Below, piece by piece: positions 1-6,233 of a stretch of 7,024 bases of DNA (its first letter is position 1; every line of letters starts with the position of its first letter). The stretch covers positions 1 through 7,024 of the forward strand of contig JAJAYR010000298.1 of assembly GCA_026786155.1 (NCBI GenBank), read 5' to 3'. The translations under genes and the position numbers were made by a program. Below the pieces are notes generated by a model. That model was not told where the DNA came from, did no database searches, and was given only the letters and a program-made list of their open reading frames with translations. This stretch comes from Pyrinomonadaceae bacterium. GTDB taxonomy: Bacteria > Acidobacteriota > Blastocatellia > Pyrinomonadales > Pyrinomonadaceae.

Positions 1-392
1 ACGCGCTCGATGCCGGACAGGAAATACATCTGAAATCCGGCGTTAATCTAACAATTGAAACCGGAACGAGTTTGACTTTGAAAGTCGGCGGCAACTTTAT
101 CAACATCAATTCCGGCGGCATTTTTATCAAAGGGACGATGGTTTTCATCAACAGCGGCGGGGCTGCCGGTTCAGGTTCGGGCGCGAATCCCGAAGTGCCG
201 AAAGACCCGAAGGAAGCCGACACCGCCGTTCCCGGACAGCGCACACCGTCGCCCGCGCCGCAACCGCCGCCGCCCAAACCGCAATTCAGCAGTCTGGCGG
301 CACTCGTGATGACCAACGCCGCGCAGAACGGCACACCGTTTTGCGAAATCTGCGAGCGGCACAAACAGGAATTAGCTCAACAAAATCAATGA
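1..392 (+). CDS. vgrG: VgrG (TssI) T6SS spike protein, C-terminal part only
   Basis: The 5' end lies outside the window; the first whole codon is at position 3 and about 130 residues are visible. VgrG trimers form the spike at the tip of the type VI secretion tube and carry effectors into target cells. The visible part starts with short beta-strand repeats (EIHLKSGVNLTIET, SLTLKVGGNFININSGGIFI) of the gp5/VgrG needle, where glycine and isoleucine/asparagine steps recur about every eight residues. After the motif VFINSGG follows a Gly/Ser stretch, an acidic linker, and a proline-rich hinge (PAPQPPPPKPQ). The tail contains a CxxC pair (FCEIC) and is charged at the end. Such extensions usually dock an adaptor or cargo. 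The stop codon overlaps the start of the next gene (ATGA), so the two are probably translationally coupled. The family call is firm; which effector it carries is not shown. Confidence 0.93.
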   Translation, partial: ALDAGQEIHLKSGVNLTIETGTSLTLKVGGNFININSGGIFIKGTMVFINSGGAAGSGSGANPEVPKDPKEADTAVPGQRTPSPAPQPPPPKPQFSSLAALVMTNAAQNGTPFCEICERHKQELAQQNQ

Positions 393-910
393 AACAGAAA
401 CTGGCTGAATATCTGTTCAGAAAAAATACTTATACTTACGTGGTTCTGGATGGCGCGTCGGTTCCCGATTTGCCCGTCAAACTTTACGAAATGCGCCCGC
501 CGCACATTTGTCTGTATCGCGGTGAACTGCCGCCGGATTTAGTTTATGTCGCGCCGTATCTCGTTCAGATTCTGCCCGATTTGGAATTTACCAATTGGCT
601 GTTCGCCGAATGCTGGGGCAAACATTGGGGAATTTTCGCGCAGAGCCGATTGACGATGACCGGAATGCGAAAACATTTTCGCTCGCTTTTAACCGTTTAT
701 GATGAAACGGGCAAGCCTTTGCTTTTTCGATATTACGACCCGCGCGTTTTTTTGACTTACGTTCCGACGTGCGGCGCGGCGGAACTCGAACTTTTTTTCG
801 GCAAAGTCAATTATTACTTCGCCGAATCGAACGACGCGACCGCGCTGCAGCAGTATAATTTTTCAAAAACGGAGTTAACGAAAACGACTCTCGACATCAA
901 CGGGAAATAA
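389..910 (+). CDS. DUF4123 T6SS adaptor/chaperone protein (Tap/TEC type)
   Basis: This 173-residue protein matches the DUF4123 pattern: an APYLV block near residue 55, then FTNWLFAECWGKHWGIF, a segment with LTMTGMRKHFRSLLTVYD, then PLLFRYYDPRVFLTYVPTC and a final ELELFFGKV. DUF4123 proteins are cytoplasmic adaptors that bind a T6SS effector and load it on the VgrG tip; they are not secreted themselves. The chosen start is the ATG at 389, which overlaps the vgrG stop by four bases. A TTG at 341 in the same frame would extend it by 16 residues into vgrG, but the added sequence does not look like the family. No good Shine-Dalgarno sequence precedes the ATG, which fits coupling to vgrG translation. 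Its presence implies an effector encoded nearby. The family call is strong; the actual partner is unknown. Confidence 0.88.
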   Translation: MKQKLAEYLFRKNTYTYVVLDGASVPDLPVKLYEMRPPHICLYRGELPPDLVYVAPYLVQILPDLEFTNWLFAECWGKHWGIFAQSRLTMTGMRKHFRSLLTVYDETGKPLLFRYYDPRVFLTYVPTCGAAELELFFGKVNYYFAESNDATALQQYNFSKTELTKTTLDINGK

Positions 911-915
911 AATAA

Positions 916-1503
916 ATGCTGATTCGCGCCGAACAAATGACCGTTTTTGAAACCGCCGCCGCCGATGGCTTTGTTCAGCGGATCGCTAAACATTTACTGG
1001 AAAATTACGCGCCGGCAATCGTGCGTTTGCCGGAAAACGCGCCTGCGACGGTTGGCGAATTATCGAAGGAAAAACTGTATTCGCTGGTCGAAGTCAGCAT
1101 CGAACGCGCCCGCCGTTATGGTTTGAGTTACGAATCTTCCATCGCCGCCTTTACCGCGCTGATGTTTGAAGTCGCGCCGAATTTCGATTCGCATCGTTTG
1201 ATCAAAATGCTTTTAAACGACAAAAGCCTCGAACCGGAAAAACGTCTCGACGAGCTGCTCAAAGTCTTAAGCGAAAAGAATTGGGAAACGATTCGCGGCG
1301 AATACGATGAAACCGCGTGGCTGTCCAAAACCGAACCAACTGAAAGCCCGGAAAATACCGGTCAATCCGGCGACGCGAAAAATTCTGATTTTGCCAAAAC
1401 CGTGATGAACGTCGAAAATGCTGAAAAACCGGCGAAATCCGGGAAAGATGCGGACTATAATTTTATTGATACAGTTCCGAATTTAGCGGTTAGAAAGGAG
1501 TAA
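916..1503 (+). CDS. T6SS-associated small protein with IRAEQM N-terminus
   Basis: The protein has 195 residues. Its N-terminus (LIRAEQMTVFETAAADGFVQRIAKHLLENYAP) resembles a family of uncharacterised proteins recalled from vgrG/DUF4123 clusters, which begin with IRAEQM and continue with a helical region containing a motif like IERARRYGL and a FMFxxxPxFD-type segment (here ALMFEVAPNFD, around residues 80-90). That helical part spans roughly residues 1-130. The last 60 residues are Glu/Lys/Asn-rich and look disordered. The start lies five bases after the DUF4123 stop, with little Shine-Dalgarno signal; an internal ATG at 937 would remove the conserved IRAEQM motif, so 916 is preferred. A role as accessory factor or adaptor in cargo loading is inferred from gene order only. 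There is no signal peptide or membrane segment. Confidence 0.72.
   Translation: MLIRAEQMTVFETAAADGFVQRIAKHLLENYAPAIVRLPENAPATVGELSKEKLYSLVEVSIERARRYGLSYESSIAAFTALMFEVAPNFDSHRLIKMLLNDKSLEPEKRLDELLKVLSEKNWETIRGEYDETAWLSKTEPTESPENTGQSGDAKNSDFAKTVMNVENAEKPAKSGKDADYNFIDTVPNLAVRKE
1495..1500 (+). promoter_or_regulatory. Ribosome binding site inside the end of the preceding gene
   Basis: AAGGAG lies nine bases before the ATG at 1510 and within the last codons of the preceding gene, whose stop is at 1501-1503. It supports the start of the 136-residue protein and ties its translation to the upstream gene. Confidence 0.7.
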
Positions 1504-1509
1504 AACAAA

Positions 1510-1920
1510 ATGGCTGCCGCGCTCGCCGACAAAATCAAGCAGACGCAGGATTCGTTTCCGCCGCGACCGAACAACGGCGCGGTCGAACCGTGTCCGTTTG
1601 CCAAACTAATCGCCAAAGCGGAGCCGTCGCCGGTGGAAGTCAAAAACGCTTTTGCATTGACTCAGTATGGCGACAGTGCGCCGCCCGCCGCCGCGACGAC
1701 CGCGCAAAAGGCGAAGGAAAAGAAAGATTGGATTGAAATAATTCTGGTTGACGAGGTAGGAGAACCGCTGCCTGGCGTGCGTTACCGCATTACTCCGCCC
1801 GGCGGCGATCCGCCGCAGGAAGGCAGATTGAATGAACACGGACAAGCGGGATATTACAAGATTGAAGCCGGCGAATGCAAAATCACGTTTCCGGACTTAG
1901 ACAGTGAGGCGTGGGAATAA
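1510..1920 (+). CDS. T6SS cargo-associated protein with C-terminal beta-sandwich module
   Basis: This 136-residue protein has two parts. Residues 1-70 are Ala/Pro-rich with a lone cysteine in the motif EPCPFAKL and look flexible. Residues 73-136 read WIEIILVDEVGEPLPGVRYR, then a proline/glycine turn, EGRLNEHGQAGYYKIEAGEC and a closing KITFPDLDSEAWE. The LVDExGxPxPGxxYR ... TFPDLDxEAWE signature is familiar from proteins and VgrG extensions in T6SS loci, where it forms a small immunoglobulin/CNA-like beta-sandwich, probably an attachment or docking piece. It shows no catalytic residues and no PAAR motif. A strong AAGGAG site overlaps the previous gene. It is the last member of the tightly spaced vgrG operon. 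The module call is good; a docking role is inference. Confidence 0.72.
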   Translation: MAAALADKIKQTQDSFPPRPNNGAVEPCPFAKLIAKAEPSPVEVKNAFALTQYGDSAPPAAATTAQKAKEKKDWIEIILVDEVGEPLPGVRYRITPPGGDPPQEGRLNEHGQAGYYKIEAGECKITFPDLDSEAWE

Positions 1921-1942
1921 AGGCTGGAAGTTATCTCAAAAA

Positions 1943-1984
1943 TCGGGGATTCTAAATTTTACATTCGGTATTCTAAATTTTTAT
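1943..1984. repeat. Two-copy 21-base direct repeat before the TIGR02996 gene
   Basis: ATTCTAAATTTT occurs at 1949-1960 and again at 1970-1981, exactly 21 bases apart, with similar TCGG-containing bases before each copy. A reverse complement of its core, TTAGAAT, lies at 2002-2008, just before the ribosome binding region. Same-face spacing of two helical turns is what a dimeric regulator site would show, and the region is AT-rich enough to hold a promoter. The repeat is seen directly; a regulatory role is inference. Confidence 0.5.
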
Positions 1985-2024
1985 GCGTCAAAATGAAGCC
2001 ATTAGAATCGGGAGAAACTAAACT

Positions 2025-2813
2025 ATGACGGGCGAAGAAAACATATTATTGAAAGCGGTGTTGGACGACCCGAATAATGACGATCCGCGCTTCGGATATG
2101 CCGGTTGGTGCGAACGGCAGAGCGATGAGCCGATTAAAGCCCGCGCCGGGTTTATCAGAGCGCAAATCTCGTTGGTCAACGATTTTAATTCTCTTTCGTA
2201 TGAACAGTGGTTCGACTTAGCGAACCGGGCAGAAAAATTACGGAACACATATAGTTCCGATTGGGCTGGCTCATTGAATACGCTGGTTGACGAATACACA
2301 TTTGACAGAGGCTTTATCGCCTTGGTTGCGCTGTCGGCGGGCAGTTTTCTCAATCGCGCCGCCGAGTTGTTAGCACTGGCACCGATTCGACATCTGAAGC
2401 TGACGGAAGTGCTTCCGGTCGCCGAAGAATTATTCGCCTCGACGCACCTCGAAAACATCGTTTCGCTCGACATCTCGCAGTGTCGTCTCGGCGACCGGCA
2501 TCTCGCAATGCTCGCCGAATCGCCCGTTCTGCAAAATCTGAAATGGCTGTCGGTGGCGGACAATAATATCGGATTTGACGGAGCCGATGATTTAGCCGGG
2601 TCTGCGTTGTCGATGCAGTTGGTCTATGTTGATTTCTACGGCAATCCGGTTGATCCGGGCGGACGATATTCGATGGACAATGAAGTCGTTTTAGATTCGT
2701 GGCTGCCCGAAGCCGGAGAACGACTCGAAGCCGAACACGGCTATTTAGCGTGGCTGCACCGCGACGTTGACACGATTCACGAACTCGTGCCGGATCGTTT
2801 TCGCCTGACTTAA
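2025..2813 (+). CDS. TIGR02996-domain protein with leucine-rich repeats
   Basis: The protein has 262 residues. Residues 5-46 (LLKAVLDDPNNDDPRFGYAG to the motif AGFIRAQISL) match the TIGR02996 repeat-companion domain, whose usual form is LLAAIxxxPxDDxPRLVYADWL...RAEFIRLQ. Residues about 121-210 contain degenerate leucine-rich repeats: IRHLKL, LENIVSLDISQCRLG, NLKWLSVADNNIG and LVYVDFYGNPVD, spaced about 25-28 residues. The C-terminus (VVLDSWLPEAGERLEAEHGY onwards) is not recognised. No signal peptide or membrane helix is seen, so it is probably cytoplasmic and binds another protein. A GGGAG stretch lies about 11 bases before the ATG. It follows the T6SS operon after 104 bases and converges on the flavoprotein gene, with both stop codons sharing TTAA. 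Such small LRR proteins can act as immunity or regulatory partners, but this role is a guess from position. Confidence 0.82.
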   Translation: MTGEENILLKAVLDDPNNDDPRFGYAGWCERQSDEPIKARAGFIRAQISLVNDFNSLSYEQWFDLANRAEKLRNTYSSDWAGSLNTLVDEYTFDRGFIALVALSAGSFLNRAAELLALAPIRHLKLTEVLPVAEELFASTHLENIVSLDISQCRLGDRHLAMLAESPVLQNLKWLSVADNNIGFDGADDLAGSALSMQLVYVDFYGNPVDPGGRYSMDNEVVLDSWLPEAGERLEAEHGYLAWLHRDVDTIHELVPDRFRLT

Positions 2814-5086
2814 TCAATAAAGTCGCGGGCAGGCGAATAGTTAGTTTCTAATATATCGGCAATCGCTTCCCATTCTCCGGCATTTGTCAGACTTGGCTCG
2901 GTTTGCAGGGCTTTCTTGATCGCGGCGGCGTTCTCGTAACCGTCTTTAAACCGGCGGTGTTTGACGACTGCGCTTGCCACTTTTTCCGCTAGAAGTTCGT
3001 CTGTGCCGTCGGTTTCTTTTGAACCCCAATGCTCCTCTAAAATCCATTTTTTCAGTTCATCAATCGTCATCGTGTTCACATTCTGGTTCGCCGTGATGTA
3101 ACCGGAAAAATAATTATTGGCAAATGCGATGTTGATGCCGGTGAAGATGAAGCCGGGCGGCACCGCCGACAACGGCAAGCTGTTGAAATATACGCTCGTC
3201 GGATCGTTCGTTTGCTTCGCGTCTAACACGAAAATCCGTTTCGGATGCACTTGGGCGGCAGCCCCCAAAATTCGTATATTTCCGCCGTCAGACTGTAACC
3301 CAACCGTTCGCCCGTCAACGGTCAAGGCGGCAAACTCAAAGTGGGCAGCGGTTAAAGTCGGCTCGCCGGGTTCGTCCTGCACTAAGCCGGTCGTAACGCA
3401 AACACGGTCATAAATTCCGCCCGCGTTTTCATTTGGTTGAGCGATATTTATCCATTTATAGTGATAATCGTCGGATAGAATAAACGCGCCCTCGTTGGTG
3501 TGGGCAGTATTTTTTTCAAAATAGTCCCGAATTTCGGGAATGCCGGCTTCTTCGCCGCGCGTGGACGGTTTAATTTTGACGGTTACTTTATCGTCTTCGA
3601 TTTTGGCAATATCCAATTCACAGCCCTTACCGAAACGCCATTTTTCGTCCGAAGGCGTGAGAACGAAGTTTTCGTTGGTCGGCGCTGAAAACGCTCCCTC
3701 GCGCACGCCTGACTCGCCGGGTTCCATCCGTCTCCCCAAAGTCGAGAGATTTCTGGCAGGGTCCAGTAAATCCTGAGCGTCCACCAAATCGGCTACGAGC
3801 TGGTAGTCGCTGCCGTAACCTTCGGAACCGCCTACGCTGCCGTCTAAACTTTCGTGCCGTCGAAGGGACTCGCTCATCGAGAGTATTTGTTTTTTCAATT
3901 CTTCTCGATTCTCAAATTTTCTTCTTTTCGATTCGCCGCCCTCCGTTTGAATCTCTTTTAGCAGCCAGGAAACAACTTTACCGAGATCTTTTGCGTTTGA
4001 GATTTTTTCTTTGAGGTAATCTTCCAATTCTTCTTTCTTGACCGTATTGAAGTGCTTAGTTCGATGTCGCAAAACCGTATCGTTGCGCGGCAGGTTGAAA
4101 GAGGCGGCGAGCGTTCGCGCCATCCAGTCAATATGACATTTTTCGCCCTCGCCGCGCTCCACCATATTCAAGCCGATGCCGCCGCTGCCGAAAACACACA
4201 CGCGGTCGGTTTTGTTCCAAGTGGTCGCCGTCATCAAAGCCTCCGGTCCGTTGATGACCCGGCGTTTTTTGGTTTTCTCGCTCCACAGGCGCGGCGGGAC
4301 GCATAATCTGGTTTTACCGATTTTAACGGCGTTCTCGTTGTCGAATTTTTTTTCATCAAAGCGAACCGCTGACCGTCCCGCGCCCGTGCAGATGTCAATT
4401 TTTTTGGCGTAGACGAATTCGAGACGGCATTCTTCTTCCGATTCGGGAACCAGAACCACCAGACGATAGTGCGGTGCGTCGGACGGAAATGGCTCTTCGA
4501 GTTTTTCATTTATTTTTGCTTCCGTTAAATCTATATCTTCATTTTTCTTGAGTTTTTCTATTACTTCTTTTACTTTTGCCGACATCGGACCATCTTTTTT
4601 CTGAATGACGGCAACCCAACCTTCCTTGTAATGAAATTTACTCGTTTCTGGGTCTTCGGTGTGGTATTTCTTCCACAGTAAATCCCATTCGTTTTGCGTG
4701 CAGGCGGCGAATTTCTTTGAACTGCAGCCCGGATTATGGGTGAAAACATCCGTCATCTGCACCGGACGCTGATGATAGCCGGGCATCCCCAGCAAATACG
4801 GCGGCTGCCCCATTCCGTGTTCAAAGTATTGCGTCCAGGGGTCTTTAAAACCGATGTGCATCAACGGCAAATCGTCGATCTGCTTTTTGCCCCATTCGGT
4901 CTGCCGCAGAGTCGTGTGGTTGACCATCGCCGCCGTGCCGCAGCCGACGATAACGTAATAGACGGGCAGTTTATAGACGGGCAGTTTGCCGCTGTCCGTC
5001 GTCAACGAAATTTGACCGATATTTTGAACGCTGGCATTGATCTTGTTGGGGTTTTGTCCTTTATCTTCAACGATTTTTATTTTCAT
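2810..5086 (-). CDS. Predicted FAD/NAD(P)-dependent oxidoreductase, putative T6SS cargo
   Basis: This 758-residue protein has no name I can recall. Residues 43-53 (YYVIVGCGTAA) form a beta-strand plus GxGxxA dinucleotide motif at the N-terminus, as in FAD-binding Rossmann folds. Residues 225-236 (VYAKKIDICTGAG) resemble the ATG-type motif where flavin monooxygenases and pyridine nucleotide oxidoreductases leave the first FAD half. Residues 295-305 (RVCVFGSGGIG) look like the inserted NAD(P)-binding Rossmann motif. Residues about 600-660 (IRILGAA, then PPGFIFTGINIAFANNYF) look like the returning FAD part. Between them, residues about 345-530 are charged and partly low-complexity and have no match I know; typical three-domain flavoproteins are 450-550 residues, so this is a large insertion. 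AGGAGA lies six bases before the ATG, which overlaps the LysM gene stop (ATGA). No signal peptide is present. An enzyme is likely; substrate and secretion are unproven. A non-catalytic dinucleotide binder is the alternative. Confidence 0.68.
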   Translation of the reverse strand: MKIKIVEDKGQNPNKINASVQNIGQISLTTDSGKLPVYKLPVYYVIVGCGTAAMVNHTTLRQTEWGKKQIDDLPLMHIGFKDPWTQYFEHGMGQPPYLLGMPGYHQRPVQMTDVFTHNPGCSSKKFAACTQNEWDLLWKKYHTEDPETSKFHYKEGWVAVIQKKDGPMSAKVKEVIEKLKKNEDIDLTEAKINEKLEEPFPSDAPHYRLVVLVPESEEECRLEFVYAKKIDICTGAGRSAVRFDEKKFDNENAVKIGKTRLCVPPRLWSEKTKKRRVINGPEALMTATTWNKTDRVCVFGSGGIGLNMVERGEGEKCHIDWMARTLAASFNLPRNDTVLRHRTKHFNTVKKEELEDYLKEKISNAKDLGKVVSWLLKEIQTEGGESKRRKFENREELKKQILSMSESLRRHESLDGSVGGSEGYGSDYQLVADLVDAQDLLDPARNLSTLGRRMEPGESGVREGAFSAPTNENFVLTPSDEKWRFGKGCELDIAKIEDDKVTVKIKPSTRGEEAGIPEIRDYFEKNTAHTNEGAFILSDDYHYKWINIAQPNENAGGIYDRVCVTTGLVQDEPGEPTLTAAHFEFAALTVDGRTVGLQSDGGNIRILGAAAQVHPKRIFVLDAKQTNDPTSVYFNSLPLSAVPPGFIFTGINIAFANNYFSGYITANQNVNTMTIDELKKWILEEHWGSKETDGTDELLAEKVASAVVKHRRFKDGYENAAAIKKALQTEPSLTNAGEWEAIADILETNYSPARDFID
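4958..4987. repeat. Perfect 15-base tandem duplication within the flavoprotein gene
   Basis: The unit ATAGACGGGCAGTTT occurs twice back to back (4958-4972 and 4973-4987). On the coding strand this duplicates five residues, giving KLPVYKLPVYY at residues 34-44, directly before the FAD motif. The reading frame is kept. Identity of both copies suggests a recent slippage event. Confidence 0.9.
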
Positions 5087-5763
5087 CGAATGTCTCCTGG
5101 CGGATTCTCATCATCGTTTAACGGAAATTCTTTGGGATTATCGTGCAGTTCCTCCAGTTTTGCCAGCGTTGGCGAGTCCGCTTCTCCGGTCGGCTCGAGG
5201 CTGAACCGATTCTGAAAAAGCCTGAGTTGGATTTGCACCTTCTCGTCGAGTTTATTATTCGGCTCGCCGCAATCGTAGCTCATATTATTCAGACGTTTTT
5301 TCACGCCGGCGATTTCGTTGATCGGGTCGAGGTAGCCGAAGTTTATTTCCAGCCGATATTTTTCCGCTCCGATGACCAGAACGCCGTTTTTTGAATTTGT
5401 CGGAATGGTTTTTTCCAGCACTCCGCGCGAATCGGTTTTGCCGTTGTATATTTTACCGTCAATTTCGAGGCTGTATTCCTGATTGGCTCGCGGTTCTTCG
5501 ATGTCGAAAAGCTGCAGCCGAAAGAGCGCGGGAATGCCTTTTCGCTTAAACTTATGGACGTTATTGGTTGGTCTGCTAACCTCTTTTAATCGTTTGTCAG
5601 GAATGAACAGAACATCTCCGGGCATTAAAATGTTCATATCCCGGCGTTTTTCTTTCAGTTCGGCGTTATCAGGATGATTCCAGATCGTCTCGACAAATAA
5701 TCCGTGCTTTTCCGACAAACTAATTACGCTCTCGCCCTGCTTTATTTCGTATCTTATTGACAT
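5083..5763 (-). CDS. LysM-domain T6SS-associated protein with peptidoglycan-binding-like C-terminus
   Basis: The protein has 226 residues. Residues 4-57 form a LysM domain: YEIKQGESVISLSEKHGL, then TIWNHPDNAELKEKRRD and LMPGDVLFIPD. This version, with the IWxHPDNAxLxxKR insertion, is one I associate with T6SS loci, not with cell wall hydrolases. Residues about 76-125 (ALFRLQLFDIEEPRANQEYS and the following GKTDSRGVLEKTIP) look like the same kind of beta-sandwich seen in the 136-residue protein encoded at 1510-1920. Residues about 142-208 (VKKRLNNMSYDCGE, then QIQLRLFQNRF and TGEADSPTLAKLEELH) resemble PG_binding_1. No signal peptide precedes the LysM, so it is not exported by Sec. It probably serves as a carrier or wall-anchoring partner for the downstream flavoprotein, to which it is coupled by ATGA. 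The start at 5763 is set by AGGAGG seven bases upstream; a TTG at 5769 would leave almost no spacing. Confidence 0.85.
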   Translation of the reverse strand: MSIRYEIKQGESVISLSEKHGLFVETIWNHPDNAELKEKRRDMNILMPGDVLFIPDKRLKEVSRPTNNVHKFKRKGIPALFRLQLFDIEEPRANQEYSLEIDGKIYNGKTDSRGVLEKTIPTNSKNGVLVIGAEKYRLEINFGYLDPINEIAGVKKRLNNMSYDCGEPNNKLDEKVQIQLRLFQNRFSLEPTGEADSPTLAKLEELHDNPKEFPLNDDENPPGDIR

Positions 5764-5770
5764 CGGCAAT

Positions 5771-5776
5771 CCTCCT
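5771..5776 (-). promoter_or_regulatory. Ribosome binding site deciding the LysM gene start
   Basis: AGGAGG on the minus strand is seven bases before the ATG ending at 5763 and only one base before the competing TTG at 5769. It therefore favours the ATG, giving a protein beginning MSIRYEIKQGE. Confidence 0.8.
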
Positions 5777-5817
5777 GCGTTTCCTTATCAAGGTCAAAGT
5801 GATTCTATGATTTCTCG

Positions 5818-5880
5818 AAATTAGTCCCGCCCGGACCGGTTGGTCTAATTTACCTGACTGATTTTTTGCTCCGCTAATTT
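5818..5880 (-). promoter_or_regulatory. Repeated AAATTAG motifs in the LysM operon leader
   Basis: AAATTAG is on the plus strand at 5818-5824 and on the minus strand at 5845-5851 and 5874-5880. The first two face each other and, extended by CC with one mismatch, can form a stem around the GC-rich core 5828-5841. The site lies 55-117 bases before the start codon, which suits an operator or a folded leader. Only the repeats are seen; the function is inference. Confidence 0.3.
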
Positions 5881-6062
5881 TTATATAATTTGGCAGCGGA
5901 GGCGAAATTCCAGTCGGCAAACTTGAAGTAAAACACTTCTCACGTCGAAAACGCTAAAAGTCAGCGAAGGTAGAAAAGTGACTGCGCTTGGTTCGGCTAA
6001 ATGAAAATGCTTGCGATAGATTTAGAATATATTTGAAAAAACTTAATTTTGCAAATAATATC

Positions 6063-6119
6063 TGCCGAGTGCGCCCAAAATCAGCGCAACATTTTGGCAG
6101 GCGAAGATTTTCCTCGGCA
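6063..6119. repeat. Nested inverted repeat, possible structured RNA or hairpin
   Basis: An outer stem pairs TGCCGAG (6063-6069) with CTCGGCA (6113-6119). Inside it CCAAAAT (6075-6081) pairs with ATTTTGG (6091-6097) around a nine-base loop. No long T-run follows directly, so it is not a clear terminator. It could be part of a small RNA or a leader of the gene at 6234. Confidence 0.35.
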
Positions 6120-6233
6120 AAAATCCGGTAAAATTCATTTTCATCCGGTTTGCTTTTTTGGTGGCAAAACTTTTCTATAAAAATTAAAGTTTGCCGATTT
6201 TGGAATATAAATTCGATTAGTTAAAGTAGATTT

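Larger units (their letters stand above)
5764..6233. other. Non-coding region between divergent genes, rich in short repeats
   Basis: No convincing gene is seen in this 470-base stretch. The left part is the leader of the LysM operon (minus strand): CTAATTT is at 5845-5851 and 5874-5880, with its complement AAATTAG at 5818-5824, around a GC-rich core. An AT-rich stretch near 5880-5890 contains TATAAA on the minus strand and could be a -10 box, but the -35 match (TTTCGC near 5902-5907) is poor. The right part holds a nested inverted repeat (6063-6119) and a repeated ATCCGGT (6123-6129 and 6143-6149). The downstream + gene has TATAAA at 6206-6211, again without a clear -35. Short open frames here have no family-like features. 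Confidence 0.55.

Noticed and set aside
341..388. Upstream TTG start for the DUF4123 gene
   Set aside because: Would overlap vgrG by 52 bases and add residues that do not resemble the family; the ATGA overlap start is better.
1510..1920. PAAR tip protein
   Set aside because: Expected in this kind of cluster, but the protein lacks the Pro-Ala-Ala-Arg repeats and histidines; it fits the beta-sandwich docking module instead.
2018..2563. 181-residue open frame on the minus strand
   Set aside because: Lies wholly opposite the well-supported TIGR02996 gene; Ser/Arg-rich composition typical of an antisense shadow.
4736..5215. 159-residue open frame on the plus strand
   Set aside because: Opposite the flavoprotein and LysM genes, which have good starts and family motifs; Arg/His-rich shadow composition.
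5764..5769. TTG start giving the LysM protein two more residues
   Set aside because: The AGGAGG site would be only one base away; the ATG at 5763 has ideal spacing.
5869..5901. CTCCGCT/AGCGGAG hairpin as terminator
   Set aside because: Seven-base stem with a 19-base loop and no T-run after it on either strand.
5720..5920. 66-residue open frame on the minus strand upstream of the LysM gene
   Set aside because: Overlaps the LysM start and its ribosome binding site; no family-like features.
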